This document shows positions 26,616 through 36,541 of a stretch of 64,000 nucleotides of DNA, one piece after another. Every line of letters starts with the position of its first letter. Position 1 is the stretch's first letter. Under the pieces are notes generated by a model, which was not told the DNA's origin, ran no database searches, and saw only the letters and a list, made by a program, of their open reading frames with translations. The DNA comes from Lysinibacter sp. HNR (GTDB taxonomy: Bacteria; Actinomycetota; Actinomycetes; Actinomycetales; Microbacteriaceae): contig NZ_CP121684.1 of assembly GCF_029760935.1 (NCBI RefSeq), positions 124,001-188,000 of the forward strand. The letters are read 5' to 3'. The translations under genes were made by a program, and so were the position numbers.

Positions 26616-26723
26616 GAACACACAGTTCAGGGGAGTCCGGCTCTTTGCACAGGAGGCTCCCGTATTCCACAGGAAACAAAATCGGCTATTGAAGTGACGA
26701 TGCAGTCCCTGTACTGTAATCTC

Positions 26724-26743
26724 AACCCCGCGAGGGGCTTTTC
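26724..26743 (+). terminator. Rho-independent terminator after the TetR gene
   Basis: CCCC-GCGA-GGGG hairpin with a GNRA tetraloop, followed by CTTTTCT. It lies 109 bases after the TetR stop and 54 bases before the transporter start, so the two genes may be separate units. Confidence 0.5.
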
Positions 26744-26797
26744 TCACGAGTTACATGTCATCGTTTGTTAAAAAGACAAAGGGAGTCTGGAGGTTCT

Positions 26798-28186
26798 ATG
26801 TCGAGCCCGTCTGTTCCGGAGAAAACCCGACGTGAGTTGCGCCGTGTTGCAGCCGCGACCGTTATTGGCACCACCATTGAGTGGTACGACTTCTTTGTGT
26901 ACGCGAGTGCTGCGGGCCTGGTTTTTGGGAGACTCTTTTTTGAACCGATGGGTCCGCAGGCGGCGACCATTATTGCGTTTGCAACAGTGGGAGTGAGTTT
27001 CTTATTTCGCCCTCTAGGCGCGTTTATTGCCGGTCACTTTGGCGACAAGATCGGTCGCAAAGCGATGCTGGTGATCACGCTTCTCCTCATGGGCGCGGCG
27101 ACAACGCTCATCGGCATCTTACCCACCTATGAACAGGTGGGTATTCTTGCTCCCGTTCTGCTCACCCTGTTGAGAATCCTGCAGGGACTATCAACAGGTG
27201 GCGAGTGGGGAGGCGCGGTTTTGATGGCGGTGGAGCACGCTCCCTCTCATAGGCGGGGACGCTACGGAGCGTTTCCGCAGATCGGGGTGCCCATCGGTTT
27301 GTTGCTTGCCTCGGGTGTCCTCGCCCTCATGACGGGTGTGATCTCGCCGGGGGAGGCCTTCCTGGAGTGGGGCTGGCGGGTTCCCTTTCTCCTCAGTGTG
27401 GTCTTGATCGCGGTGGGCATTATTGTGCGTCGGGCGGTGAGTGAAAGTCCGGTTTTTAGCGAAATTTCCGAGCGTAAAGAGCAGAGCAGTATGCCTGTGG
27501 TTCAGCTTTTCCGTCGCCACAGCCTCCTGGTTCTTTTGGCCGCGCTCACCTTTGCGGGTAACAACGCGGCGGGCTACCTCACCACCGGTGGGTTTATCCA
27601 AAACTACGCAACCACGCCCGAGGCAGAGGGGGGTTTAGTGGGCATGGAGCGCACCCCGGTGCTTCTTGCCGTCACGGGTGCCTCGATAGTGTGGCTGATT
27701 TTTACCTTTTTGGCGGGAGTGATCTCCGACAGGATCGGGCGTAAAAACACCTACATTATTGGTTGGATATCGTTTCTTGCGGTGGTTTTTGTTCTCTTTC
27801 CCCTTGTTAACACGGGTAATGCGTGGTTTCTGCTGCTGGGTCTCTCGTTATTTTCAATCGGTAACGGCCTCACCTACGGGCAGCAGGCGGCCTATTTCTC
27901 CGAGCTATTTCCAGCTTCTATTCGTTACTCGGGGGTCTCTATTACCTACGCGATCGGGGCTATTCTCGGCGGGGCGTTTGCCCCCATGATCTCCACGGCG
28001 CTGGTTGCCGCAACGGGCACTGCGCTATCGGTTGCGCTGTATATCGGTGGTGTGATGGTGATCGCGTTTACGGCAACCCTGCTCCTGTGCGATCGCACGG
28101 GAGTTCCTCTGGGTGCCAGTTATGAGGTCGAGCAGACGAGGGGACACTTCGTCTGGCAGCGTCATTCGGTCGAATCAACGGGGTAG
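26798..28186 (+). CDS. MHS-family MFS transporter
   Basis: A 462-residue, twelve-helix transporter of the metabolite:H+ symporter family (ProP/ShiA/KgtP relatives). Diagnostic segments are GTTIEWYDFFVYASAAGLVFG in helix 1, GHFGDKIGRKAML after helix 2, LQGLSTGGEWGGAVLM in helix 4 and FPASIRYSGVSITYAIGAI in the second half. The family imports zwitterionic or carboxylated metabolites with protons. GGAGG four bases before ATG sets the start at 26798. It lies next to the amine-catabolism genes, but the substrate is not readable. Confidence 0.9.
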   Translation: MSSPSVPEKTRRELRRVAAATVIGTTIEWYDFFVYASAAGLVFGRLFFEPMGPQAATIIAFATVGVSFLFRPLGAFIAGHFGDKIGRKAMLVITLLLMGAATTLIGILPTYEQVGILAPVLLTLLRILQGLSTGGEWGGAVLMAVEHAPSHRRGRYGAFPQIGVPIGLLLASGVLALMTGVISPGEAFLEWGWRVPFLLSVVLIAVGIIVRRAVSESPVFSEISERKEQSSMPVVQLFRRHSLLVLLAALTFAGNNAAGYLTTGGFIQNYATTPEAEGGLVGMERTPVLLAVTGASIVWLIFTFLAGVISDRIGRKNTYIIGWISFLAVVFVLFPLVNTGNAWFLLLGLSLFSIGNGLTYGQQAAYFSELFPASIRYSGVSITYAIGAILGGAFAPMISTALVAATGTALSVALYIGGVMVIAFTATLLLCDRTGVPLGASYEVEQTRGHFVWQRHSVESTG

Positions 28187-28211
28187 AAAACTATTGAGGC
28201 GCGATCACCCT

Positions 28212-28245
28212 GTGGCATTCTCAGGAATTTCCTGAGTCGTGCCAC
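28212..28245 (+). terminator. Hairpin after the MHS transporter gene
   Basis: An outer stem GTGGCA/TGCCAC encloses an inner palindrome CTCAGGAA-T-TTCCTGAG, about 14 bp in all with a small internal bulge. It is 26 bases after the transporter stop. Confidence 0.55.
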
Positions 28246-28478
28246 CTTGGTACGGTTTTGAGTCGATCCTCGATATCGCGAGAAACAGCATCCCTTACCT
28301 TCCGAGATATTACAGTTTTATAACAAGAAACTTTGGTAGCTAACTATATGGTTTATATTGTTTTTAGATGAAGCACGTGCATCGGTCACTTGGCGTTTAG
28401 ATAATTTGATAGAGATATGTTCTATTAATTAATCTAGTCAATAATTTCATATTCAAATAACTAGAAAGAGCAAAATCG

Positions 28479-28919
28479 ATGAAGAAAAAAATCTGTGCTA
28501 CAGCAGCATTGATCGCCCTACTCAGCACGTTCGCCCTGTCCACACCGGCGCTAGCCAACACAGAGTCAACAACCGACAGAGGAGTCACCAGCGTTGCGCC
28601 TCGCGCCTCTTTTAACGTTGAGGTAAATATAGCCAGTTACATCTTTTATAGCCAGATAGAGGTTTGGGCAAATGGCAAGAAGTTCTATGGTGATGCGGGA
28701 GGTGTTGGACTCCCCGGCCCCGCAAAAGGCTGGGGTACCTTGAGCACCGATGACTTTGATCGGTTAGTCAAACTCACAAACAGCTTCCAAATCAACAGTC
28801 TTGCAGTTGGTGTCAACATTCTCTTTTACGGCCCCGGGACTGAACTTCTCGGGTCAGCTCTCGTTGGAGGGATAGGGAGCGCCGTGGGAATCTTCGGAGG
28901 TAGTGGCCGCTGGTCTTAG
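28479..28919 (+). CDS. Secreted VapA-family protein, paralogue 4
   Basis: A 146-residue protein with signal peptide (MKKKICATAALIALLSTFAL, cleavage after ALA near residue 26) and a short linker. Its Vap domain has FYGDAGGVGLPG, WGTLSTDDFDRL, NSFQINSLAVGVNILFYGPG and a glycine-rich end (GIGSAVGIFGGSGRWS). The GYG-type WGT...TDD segment is closer to classical Rhodococcus Vap proteins than in the tandem set at 1.8-4.2 kb. It lies alone 24 kb from the others, behind an AT-rich promoter region (28300-28470). RBS GAAAGAG lies eight bases before ATG. Confidence 0.78.
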   Translation: MKKKICATAALIALLSTFALSTPALANTESTTDRGVTSVAPRASFNVEVNIASYIFYSQIEVWANGKKFYGDAGGVGLPGPAKGWGTLSTDDFDRLVKLTNSFQINSLAVGVNILFYGPGTELLGSALVGGIGSAVGIFGGSGRWS

Positions 28920-28971
28920 ATTTTTTCTTTACCGTCTAAACGATACTTAAGAATTACAGGGCACCATTAAC

Positions 28972-29032
28972 GCGTCTCCTCTTTCGTTCCTTATCCTCAT
29001 GTCTGGAAAGTAGGGAACGGAAGAGGAGACGC
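28972..29032. terminator. Long hairpin between convergent genes
   Basis: Two 19-base arms (beginning GCGTCTCCTC and ending GAGGAGACGC) pair with a single G-U wobble around a 23-base loop. It lies 52 bases after Vap paralogue 4 and probably terminates it. Confidence 0.65.
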
Positions 29033-29331
29033 TACGTTGGTGTAGCAGCAGTGGCCAAGCGAGAGCATCAATAGGGTTTAAGGATTTTGGCGACGCGCTA
29101 CGGAACAACCTCGATAAAAAGCGCTGCCGCCTCCCGGGTCGCCTGGGCAACCGCGACCACCGGGTTGCCATCAGTATTGACCGGTGACGTCTCGCGATAG
29201 TCGTAACAACCGCACGACCTGCCGAATACTGAACCCGGTGTCTTGTTGCAGATACCGTGCGATCGCTATGGTACGCAGTAATCACCTCGGACCCGTCCAA
29301 GGTTTCCCGACTGAGGTGTGTGACGTACTCT

Positions 29332-29355
29332 TCCCGTCGCGTTTGTGACGCGGGA
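29332..29355 (-). terminator. Probable putA terminator
   Basis: On the minus strand TCCCGCG and CGACGGGA-type arms pair with one bulged A around CACAA. It lies seven bases beyond the putA stop. The stem is short and imperfect. Confidence 0.4.
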
Positions 29356-29361
29356 GGGGAG

Positions 29362-32300
29362 CTAGATCACGCCCTCCGACCAGGCGTCGGGATTGCCGAA
29401 GCGGTGCGCCGTGATTGTAACCGACTGTTCGCGGAGGAAAGGCAGCATTTCCACGCGCCCGGCCAGTGTGACGGGGTCGAGATAGAGCGCCAGATCGGGA
29501 CGGCCACCCGCCGCGGTAAAGGGATCTGCGGAGGGGGTTCCTACCACTCGGATGCGTGCTAGCTCGGTCTGCTTGAGCGTGGCGAGCCACTCAGCGTCGG
29601 TCTCGGAATCGACCGTGAGTCCCCCGCCGCGAGCCGCAGTAACCAGGGGCGCGGGTAGCGCGAGTCCGGTGCTGACGGGGGCGAGGCTATTGGTGCGAAC
29701 CGCAGCGATAAGCACGCGTACGGCATCCGTTATTGAGGCGGACTCGCTGATACGGACACCGGTGGGTGCGGGCAGATAGCGAAACACGTTACGCTCCACC
29801 CCGAGGGCGGACACGTCGGCTGCTCGGTTAAACTCCGTATTCCATGCGGATTCGTCCAGTTGGGCGGCTGTGACGAGCGCCTCGATATCCACGTCATCAA
29901 TGCTCTCGGCGGCGCGCAGGAGGCTGTTTACGAGGGTGCTGCTGCTCGCGGAGCTACCAGGAGCGGAGATGGTGTTGTCAGCGACCTTGTCAGCGACGCC
30001 AACCGATGCAACCTCAACCCCTGCGGGTCGCCACGTTCCAAGACCAAAGAGGTAGTTGGGGCCTCCCGCTTTAGACCCCGCGCCGATGGCGGAGCGCTTC
30101 CAACCGCCAAAGGGTTGGCGTCGCACGATAGCCCCCGTAATGCCGCGGTTAACATAGAGGTTTCCAGCCTGAACGTGACGCAGCCAGTAGTCAAGTTCCT
30201 GTGAGTCAAGCGAGTGTAACCCCGCGGTGAGACCAAATTCGGTGCCGTTCTGTACGCGCAGGGCATCTTCGAGAGTAGGAACGTGCATCACACCGAGCAC
30301 CGGCCCAAAGAATTCGGTTGTGTGGAAGCGGCTTCCCTCGGCAACACCGAGGCGGATTCCGGGAGAGTAGAGACGTCCGGTTGCGTCAAGAGCGCGGGGC
30401 TTAACCGCCCAGCTCTCGCCAGCATCCAGCGTGTGGAGCGCCCAGTCGAGCTTGCCCGAGGCCGGTTCGATGATGGGTCCCATCTGCGAGGCGGGATTGG
30501 TGGGGTAGTCCACTCGAAGGCTGCTGGCCGCATCGATGAGTTGGTCCCGGAAGCGCCGCGACTCCCCCATGGATCCCACAAGAATCACGAGGCTCGCAGC
30601 CGAGCACTTCTGTCCGGCGTGGCCAAACGCGGAGTAGACAACATCGGCAACGGCCAGGTCGATATCGGCGCTGGGAGTTACGATGATGGCGTTTTTGCCG
30701 CTGGTTTCGGCGAGCAGGGGAAGGTCGTCGCGCCAGGAGCGGAACAGCTGCGCGGTCTCAAACGCTCCCGTCAGGATGACCCGCTCCACGGAGGGGTGTG
30801 AGATGAGCCTCTGGCCCAGTTCGCCCTCCTCGATATCGGCAAGGATGAGTAGATCCCGGGGGATTCCCGCCTGCCAGAGAATTTCGGTGATGACCGCCGC
30901 GCAGCGCTTGGCCTGCGGTGCGGGTTTTACGATCACGGCCGATCCCGCGGCCAGGGCCGACAGCATGGAGCCCGTGGGGATTGCGATGGGGAAGTTCCAG
31001 GGCGGTGTCACCACAGTGAGCTTGGCCGGATCGAAGGTTGCACCCTGCACTCGTTCGAGCAGTTCTGCCTGCTCCGCGTAGTAGGTGGCAAAGTCGATGG
31101 CCTCGGAGATTTCGGGGTCTGCCTGATCCACCGTTTTGCCGGTTTCTGCGGCGGCCGCCTCGATGAGGTCGCCGCGACGGGCCTCAAGTCCCTGGGCTGC
31201 GCGGCGCAGGATCGCGGCGCGGGCCGAGGCGCCCGAAGCTCCCCAGGAGACCTGTGCCGCGCGAGCTGTGGTGATGAGTCTGTCGACCTCGGCGGGGTCG
31301 GTGATCGCTGCCGCGGTGATCCGCTCAACGCCCAGCTGCGATTCGACGATGCGCCCGGTGATATCGTTTGCCCAGCGAATGTTGTCTGGCAACGAGGAGT
31401 CGGTGTCTGGGGTATTCTCAAAAGGCCCCGTGGGGAGTGCTGCCGCGTCCCGAAGTCGTGATTGCGTGCGATTGGGGCCGGGAACCTCGGTATCAACCTC
31501 GGCGAGTGCGGTCAGGAAGCGGTTCTTTTCACGCTCAAAGAGTTCGGGGTTCTTGGTGAGCTCAAACACGGCCGACATAAAGTTTTCCGGGCTGGCGTTT
31601 TCTTCCAGGCGGCGCACCAGGTAGCTGATGGCCGAGTCAAAGTTCTCGGGGAGAACTACCGGGGTGTAGAGAAGGAGCGTTCCCACATCGGCGGTGATTG
31701 CCTTGGCCTGGCCCTCCGCCATGCCCAGGAGCATTTCAAACTCTACCCGCTCGGACACCCCGCGAGCCTCCGAGAGCAGGTGTGAATAAGCAATGTCAAA
31801 GAGGTTGTGACCCGCAATTCCGAGGCGAACGGCATCCGTGTTCTCGGGAGTGAGTGCCCAGTTGAGCACGCGCTTGTAGTTGGTATCCGAACCCTGCTTG
31901 GTGTTGTAGGTGGCGAGTGGCCAGCCGTGTGTCACCGCCGCGACGTTTTCCATGGCGAGGTTCGCGCCCTTAACTACGCGCACCTTAATGGGTGCGCCGC
32001 CGCGCGCGCGGCGCGCCTTGGCCCACCGGGTGAGATCCTGCAGCGCCGCCAGGGCATCGGGCAGATAGGCCTGGAGAACAATGCCGGCCTCAAGCGTGAG
32101 AAACTCCGGCTTGTCGAGTAGCTGCTTGAGAACCTCGATTGTGAGGTGCAGGTCGTGATACTCCTCCATGTCCAGGTTAATGAACTTGGGGGTGCTGGAA
32201 TCTGCCGCCAGGGTGTAGAGGGGAGTAAGTCGCTCCACCACTCGGGCGACTGTGCGGGCATAGTCCCACAGGCTCAGGTCGTTAACAACCGAAGACACCT

Positions 32301-32853
32301 TAATAGAGACGTAGTCAACGTCGGGGCGCTGGAGCAGATCGTATGTTCCCTGCAGGCGGCGGTTTGCCTCTGCGTCACCAAGAACCGCCTCGCCCAGAAG
32401 ATTGATGTTAAGGCGGTTTCCCCCCGCGGTGAGGCTCTTGATTCCCGAGTCTAACCGGTGTGGACGGGCATCAAGAATAAGGTGATTGACCATTCCGCGC
32501 AGGACTCGGCGCGCGATGGGAACAACGATTCCGGGAAAAACGGGGGCCATCTTGCCGCCCAGAGTAATTGCGAAACGCATATACGCGGGGAGAAACCGGG
32601 GGGCGTCTGCCGCAAGCTGTTGCAGGTTCTGGGCGGCCACCCGCAGGTCTTCCGGACGTACCACACGATCAACAAACCCCAGGGTGAAGGCGAGTCCGCT
32701 CTTATCCTTCAGCGTTTCCGCCAGGAGGGCGGCGGAACTGCTCGGCGCGTAGGCTTCGCTTGCGGTCAGCCACTTTTTCACGAGGGCAACAACTTCGTCG
32801 CCGTTGACCTGCTCGTCACTTGGGGCTGAGAGGGAGGGGATATTAAGAGACAT
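29362..32853 (-). CDS. putA: Bifunctional proline dehydrogenase / P5C dehydrogenase
   Basis: A 1163-residue bifunctional enzyme converting proline to glutamate. The FAD-dependent proline dehydrogenase barrel spans about residues 70-470 (VSIKVSSV, KVRVVKGANL, LGIAGHNLFDIAYSH, YLVRRLEEN). The NAD-dependent aldehyde dehydrogenase follows at about 490-960 (TPPWNFPIAIP, LAETSGKNAIIV, catalytic Cys in GHAGQKCSAASLV). A C-terminal region of unassigned fold follows. No N-terminal DNA-binding domain is present, so it does not self-regulate. The start at 32853 follows AGGA; a 20-residue extension upstream is unsupported. It is divergent from a PucR regulator gene. Confidence 0.95.
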   Translation of the reverse strand: MSLNIPSLSAPSDEQVNGDEVVALVKKWLTASEAYAPSSSAALLAETLKDKSGLAFTLGFVDRVVRPEDLRVAAQNLQQLAADAPRFLPAYMRFAITLGGKMAPVFPGIVVPIARRVLRGMVNHLILDARPHRLDSGIKSLTAGGNRLNINLLGEAVLGDAEANRRLQGTYDLLQRPDVDYVSIKVSSVVNDLSLWDYARTVARVVERLTPLYTLAADSSTPKFINLDMEEYHDLHLTIEVLKQLLDKPEFLTLEAGIVLQAYLPDALAALQDLTRWAKARRARGGAPIKVRVVKGANLAMENVAAVTHGWPLATYNTKQGSDTNYKRVLNWALTPENTDAVRLGIAGHNLFDIAYSHLLSEARGVSERVEFEMLLGMAEGQAKAITADVGTLLLYTPVVLPENFDSAISYLVRRLEENASPENFMSAVFELTKNPELFEREKNRFLTALAEVDTEVPGPNRTQSRLRDAAALPTGPFENTPDTDSSLPDNIRWANDITGRIVESQLGVERITAAAITDPAEVDRLITTARAAQVSWGASGASARAAILRRAAQGLEARRGDLIEAAAAETGKTVDQADPEISEAIDFATYYAEQAELLERVQGATFDPAKLTVVTPPWNFPIAIPTGSMLSALAAGSAVIVKPAPQAKRCAAVITEILWQAGIPRDLLILADIEEGELGQRLISHPSVERVILTGAFETAQLFRSWRDDLPLLAETSGKNAIIVTPSADIDLAVADVVYSAFGHAGQKCSAASLVILVGSMGESRRFRDQLIDAASSLRVDYPTNPASQMGPIIEPASGKLDWALHTLDAGESWAVKPRALDATGRLYSPGIRLGVAEGSRFHTTEFFGPVLGVMHVPTLEDALRVQNGTEFGLTAGLHSLDSQELDYWLRHVQAGNLYVNRGITGAIVRRQPFGGWKRSAIGAGSKAGGPNYLFGLGTWRPAGVEVASVGVADKVADNTISAPGSSASSSTLVNSLLRAAESIDDVDIEALVTAAQLDESAWNTEFNRAADVSALGVERNVFRYLPAPTGVRISESASITDAVRVLIAAVRTNSLAPVSTGLALPAPLVTAARGGGLTVDSETDAEWLATLKQTELARIRVVGTPSADPFTAAGGRPDLALYLDPVTLAGRVEMLPFLREQSVTITAHRFGNPDAWSEGVI

Positions 32854-32972
32854 GGGTGTTCCTGACGTGTGGTGCGATGCTATTTTCTTCTTTCTCGACC
32901 CTAGATGGTACAAGCGTGCATTCCTTTAGCCAACAGGCCAATAATTTGCGATAATTATGGTTCAATTGGACA

Positions 32973-34601
32973 ATGGACTCTCCTTCGCAGCCGGGCATCG
33001 GCCTTCGCGCGCTCCTCACCACGGTTGGGCAACCCCTGGTTGAGCTCATCTCTTCCACATCGCGACGTGATACGAGGGTCACCTCGCTAGCCCTCGTAGA
33101 GGTTGCCGAACTGAGGGAACGGAGCACCCCCGCAGCGGATGCCCTGCTTCTTGTGGGTGCACGAGAGGAAGATCTCCCCGCGCTACTTCCCCTCGTAGGC
33201 TCCGGCACGGTCGTCTTTATTAAGCTGACCGAATCTTTTGATGTCGATGAGTATGCGTCAGTGCTGCGTGCGGCCGCCGCGCGTAACGTGCGGGTTGTCC
33301 GGGTGCATCACGAGGCGGGATGGGATCAATTCATGAGCATCCTGCAGAGATTGCTCTCAGACACCGCCCGAATGGGTTCGCTCAACTCGACCGAGGCCGT
33401 CGCGGAAGAGGTGGGGGACCTTTTTGCTCTGGCCGAAACGGTTGCCGTACAGGTAAAGGGCCTGGTCACAATTGAGGAAACGGGTGGTGAGGTGCTCGCG
33501 TATTCTCGGGCGAATGAGGGCGCTGACGAATTGCGAATATCCTCGATTCTGGGTCGGCGCGGTCCTGCCGAGCAAATGCGCCGCCTGGGTGACGAGGGGA
33601 TACTCGCCGCTCTTGCCGGCGAGGGGGGTGTGCTGCGGATGCCCGCAAACCCCGCGCTCAAACGCTCTGCTCGACTGGCTGTGGGTATCCACAGTGAGGG
33701 TGAGCACCTCGGGATTTTATGGGTACAGCAGGGTCTTCACGAGTTGGCAGTTGATGCTGAAACCCTGCTGCCCGGCGCTGCAAGGCTTGCTGCGGAACTC
33801 ATGCGGGAGCGAGTTCACGCCGCGCATAGCGGCGATAACCTGGTTCTTGCGGGTGTGGGCTTGAGCACCGATGTTCACAGTGAGGTGGTGACCGAACCCA
33901 GTGTGGCTGAGCGCTACGCCCTGGCCACCCTGATCAATCCGGGACCCGGTGATACCGTGGCCCTTATCGGGTTTACGTTTGTGACAGACTCTCACCGATC
34001 CGTGTCTGCTGTGATGAGCTACCTGAGATTACACGCCGCGAGCTACCGGAGACCAATTGCCCTGGCCGCCCGGGGAGAGCGCATCTACGGAGTGGTTGCC
34101 ACCTCGAATCTTGCTCAAGTGGAGCGCTGGGCCACGAGCGCTCTCGACGATGCCGCGGTGCGTTTTGGGCCCGGGCTGCGGGCCGCGCTGGTGGATTCTC
34201 CCGAGGGAATGGGGGGCCTTGTGGGTGCGCGACGCTCTGCGGACCACCTGCTCGACAGCGTGATCCGCGACCCGGCGCGATATCCCGTGGTGGTGTCTCT
34301 TGCGGCCCAGCGTTCAGAGGCCCTGCTGCGAGAGATGCTTCTCGTGATTGCCGCCAACCCTTCGCTTCGCGATCCTCGACTTGATGCTCTGAGAGAGCAG
34401 GATGAGCGACACGGCAGCCAGCTTGTGCCGAGCATTCGAGCGTATCTAGATGCGTTGGGTGACGTGCGAGCCGCGGCTCTTGCTTTGGGGGTTCATCCGA
34501 ACACGCTGCGCTATCGGATTCGGCGCGCTCAATTGGTGAGTGCTCTGGACCTGGGGGACTCGGTAACGCGTGTTGTGATGAATATTCTTTTGCGCCTCTA
34601 G
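32973..34601 (+). CDS. PucR-family activator, probable putA regulator
   Basis: A 542-residue regulator with the PucR architecture. The N-terminal domain (about residues 20-130: PLVELISSTSRRDTRVTSLA, then ADALLLVG) is followed by a GAF-like middle and a C-terminal helix-turn-helix of the PucR type (DVRAAALALGVHPNTLRYRI). In Corynebacterium a PucR protein, PutR, activates putA and is encoded beside it. The divergent arrangement with 119 bases between starts supports the same role. The ribosome site is poor, so the start at 32973 is tentative. A deleted second copy of its 3' end lies at 36542. Confidence 0.9.
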   Translation: MDSPSQPGIGLRALLTTVGQPLVELISSTSRRDTRVTSLALVEVAELRERSTPAADALLLVGAREEDLPALLPLVGSGTVVFIKLTESFDVDEYASVLRAAAARNVRVVRVHHEAGWDQFMSILQRLLSDTARMGSLNSTEAVAEEVGDLFALAETVAVQVKGLVTIEETGGEVLAYSRANEGADELRISSILGRRGPAEQMRRLGDEGILAALAGEGGVLRMPANPALKRSARLAVGIHSEGEHLGILWVQQGLHELAVDAETLLPGAARLAAELMRERVHAAHSGDNLVLAGVGLSTDVHSEVVTEPSVAERYALATLINPGPGDTVALIGFTFVTDSHRSVSAVMSYLRLHAASYRRPIALAARGERIYGVVATSNLAQVERWATSALDDAAVRFGPGLRAALVDSPEGMGGLVGARRSADHLLDSVIRDPARYPVVVSLAAQRSEALLREMLLVIAANPSLRDPRLDALREQDERHGSQLVPSIRAYLDALGDVRAAALALGVHPNTLRYRIRRAQLVSALDLGDSVTRVVMNILLRL

Positions 34602-34731
34602 CAGTGATGTGGGTCTCCCCATTGTTAGGTTTTGCCTCTTCGTATTTGCTGTTAATGACTGTTTAGCAAGTTTTTGTAGTGTTACACTATAACTTGTTTG
34701 TTTTATATCAACTTTGGGGGGTTGGTTTTCT

Positions 34732-36510
34732 ATGGGTAGGCGCGTGCGTTTAACGGCTGTGAGTGCCGTTGTGGGTGTTGTGATTGCGGGGACTCTTGGG
34801 GTCATTCCCGCAGGTGCGCTGTGGTCCGTGCCGGGGTCGATGACGGCATCGGTGCAGACTGACCGTTTGGCTGCTCCTCCCGCGCCGACGGTAGCGGCTA
34901 GAGCAGCTAACTCACTCACGTTTAACCTGGCTACACCTGGGCAAAAAAGCGATACATTACCCACGGAGTATATGCTGGAGCGTTCGGCAACGCAAGATTT
35001 TAGCGACTCTGTGATGGCTTCTCGGGGGGAGGCTACGCGGGTTGTGGACACGGGTGGTTCGTTCCCTCCGGACATGCGTGATTATGGTTTTGATTCTATC
35101 TCTATCGGTTCGTCATCGGCGTGTGGGCTGCGTGAAGGTTCAGTGTGGTGTTGGGGTGAAAACAGCCTGGGCCAATTAGGGCAGGGAACCACAACGGGGT
35201 TTTCTGCTACCCCGGTGGCTGTGAAGACCTCGACAGAAGCTTCAAGCTCTTCGCTTCCCTTGAACGCGCGGCTGACCCGCGTGAACGTGGGTGAAAACGT
35301 TGCGTGTGCCACGGACGGTACCACGGTGTGGTGTTGGGGAAGCGGAAACCAACTACTACTGGGAATTTCCGGTGGGGTTGCGAACACCGCGACCATTGCA
35401 TATCCGCGCCAAATACCGAGGGGATCGCTACCTGCTGGTCGCGAGATTACTGATCTCAGCGTGGGTAGATGGCACGCCTGTGTTGTGGTTAAAGATGGCG
35501 GGGGTCACTGCTGGGGCAGGGACAACAGCGGCGAACACGGCGTGGGTCAAATCTCATCCGGTTCCAACACCCCGAGAAGAATTTTCACGGCGGGGACCGG
35601 TGGCTCACAGGTGCCTGCTAATGCAACGATAACGAGTGTTGTTGCGGGATACGCGCGGACCTGTATTGTAGCGTCGGGGGCTGCGTACTGCACGGGATAT
35701 AATCCGAATGGTGCTGGCCAGGGAAATGGTTCAACAACCTTTAACGTAACGGCCATGCAGCGGGTTATGCAGGGTGGTAATGATAGCCAAATTCCAGCTC
35801 TTGCAACGATTACTGAAATTTCACTCCCACAAACAAGCGTTATCGGGAGTGGTAGTGCTACGACGGGGAGTGTCGGCGCGTGTGTAATTGCGGATGGTCG
35901 TCCCTACTGTTGGGGTGGCCGGGCTTACGGCGGTGTGGGTGACGGCGGAGCGATGACAGGTTTTACGCTGTATCCTCGGGCTGTTGTGGGTATTCCTGAC
36001 GGAGAAACGAGGGGAATTTCTTCTGCCCCGCATAACTCGTGTGTGGTGCACAGCAGCGGAGACTCATACTGCTGGGGTGTAAACGGTAGCGGTCAGATGG
36101 GTGCGGGAAACACCACCGCCCAAGGCTCTGCGGTTGTGGTTCCCACCCCTCTGGGGAAGACTATAAAGGCAATATCGAGTAGCACATATTCGGCAGCTTT
36201 AACTGACTCGAACACTCCTACTCTGGGGAATCGTTGCTGGTTGTTTACCGATGGCACTGCCGGGTGTGCTGGGCGGGGCGTGAACGGGCTCTTGGGAGAG
36301 GGTCCCGAGGGTCGATTGAATGCGATCAATAGTACAGTGGGGAGTGTTGTTGCGCCGCAGATCGCGGTGTGCGAGGCGGGTGCTGTGTCTCTGGGGGCGC
36401 GGTGTATATTGCTTCCCGGCACGGGGTACTTCTACCGTCTCTCGTATTCGATCGGCGAGTGGCAGAGTCCGCTATCAGAGGTGTTCCGGGTTGAGACCAC
36501 GGCTCGGTAG
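34732..36510 (+). CDS. Secreted RCC1-repeat protein, copy 1
   Basis: A 592-residue exported protein. The signal peptide spans about residues 1-30 (MGRRVRLTAVSAVVGVVIAG, cleavage after AGA), and an N-terminal beta-type domain follows. Then come at least six RCC1 repeats marked by CGL..GSVWCWGENSLGQLGQG-like units, with the Trp-Gly pair and paired cysteines in most repeats (ACATDGTTVWCWGSG, HACVVVKDGGGHCWGRD, SCVVHSSGDSYCWGVNGSGQ). RCC1 repeats fold as beta-propellers that bind partners; the target is unknown. The last 60 residues (YFYRLSYSIGEWQSPLSEVF) form a small module also present in copy 2. A GGGGGG sequence serves as a distant ribosome site. Confidence 0.85.
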   Translation: MGRRVRLTAVSAVVGVVIAGTLGVIPAGALWSVPGSMTASVQTDRLAAPPAPTVAARAANSLTFNLATPGQKSDTLPTEYMLERSATQDFSDSVMASRGEATRVVDTGGSFPPDMRDYGFDSISIGSSSACGLREGSVWCWGENSLGQLGQGTTTGFSATPVAVKTSTEASSSSLPLNARLTRVNVGENVACATDGTTVWCWGSGNQLLLGISGGVANTATIAYPRQIPRGSLPAGREITDLSVGRWHACVVVKDGGGHCWGRDNSGEHGVGQISSGSNTPRRIFTAGTGGSQVPANATITSVVAGYARTCIVASGAAYCTGYNPNGAGQGNGSTTFNVTAMQRVMQGGNDSQIPALATITEISLPQTSVIGSGSATTGSVGACVIADGRPYCWGGRAYGGVGDGGAMTGFTLYPRAVVGIPDGETRGISSAPHNSCVVHSSGDSYCWGVNGSGQMGAGNTTAQGSAVVVPTPLGKTIKAISSSTYSAALTDSNTPTLGNRCWLFTDGTAGCAGRGVNGLLGEGPEGRLNAINSTVGSVVAPQIAVCEAGAVSLGARCILLPGTGYFYRLSYSIGEWQSPLSEVFRVETTAR

Positions 36511-36541
36511 AAGCCCCCACGGTCAGGTGGCGTGACACGGC

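Larger units (their letters stand above)
28920..29361. other. Intergenic region between Vap paralogue 4 and putA
   Basis: No convincing gene. A minus-strand frame of about 117 codons exists here, but it has no ribosome site, no domain and runs through the hairpin at 28972-29032. Two hairpins (listed separately) end the two convergent transcripts. The segment 29050-29330 has coding-like base composition and could be decayed gene sequence, but I cannot identify it. Confidence 0.35.

Noticed and set aside
28947-29300. 117-codon minus-strand frame between Vap paralogue 4 and putA
   Set aside because: It overlaps the long hairpin at 28972-29032, lacks a ribosome site and reads as low-quality Arg/Ser-rich sequence.
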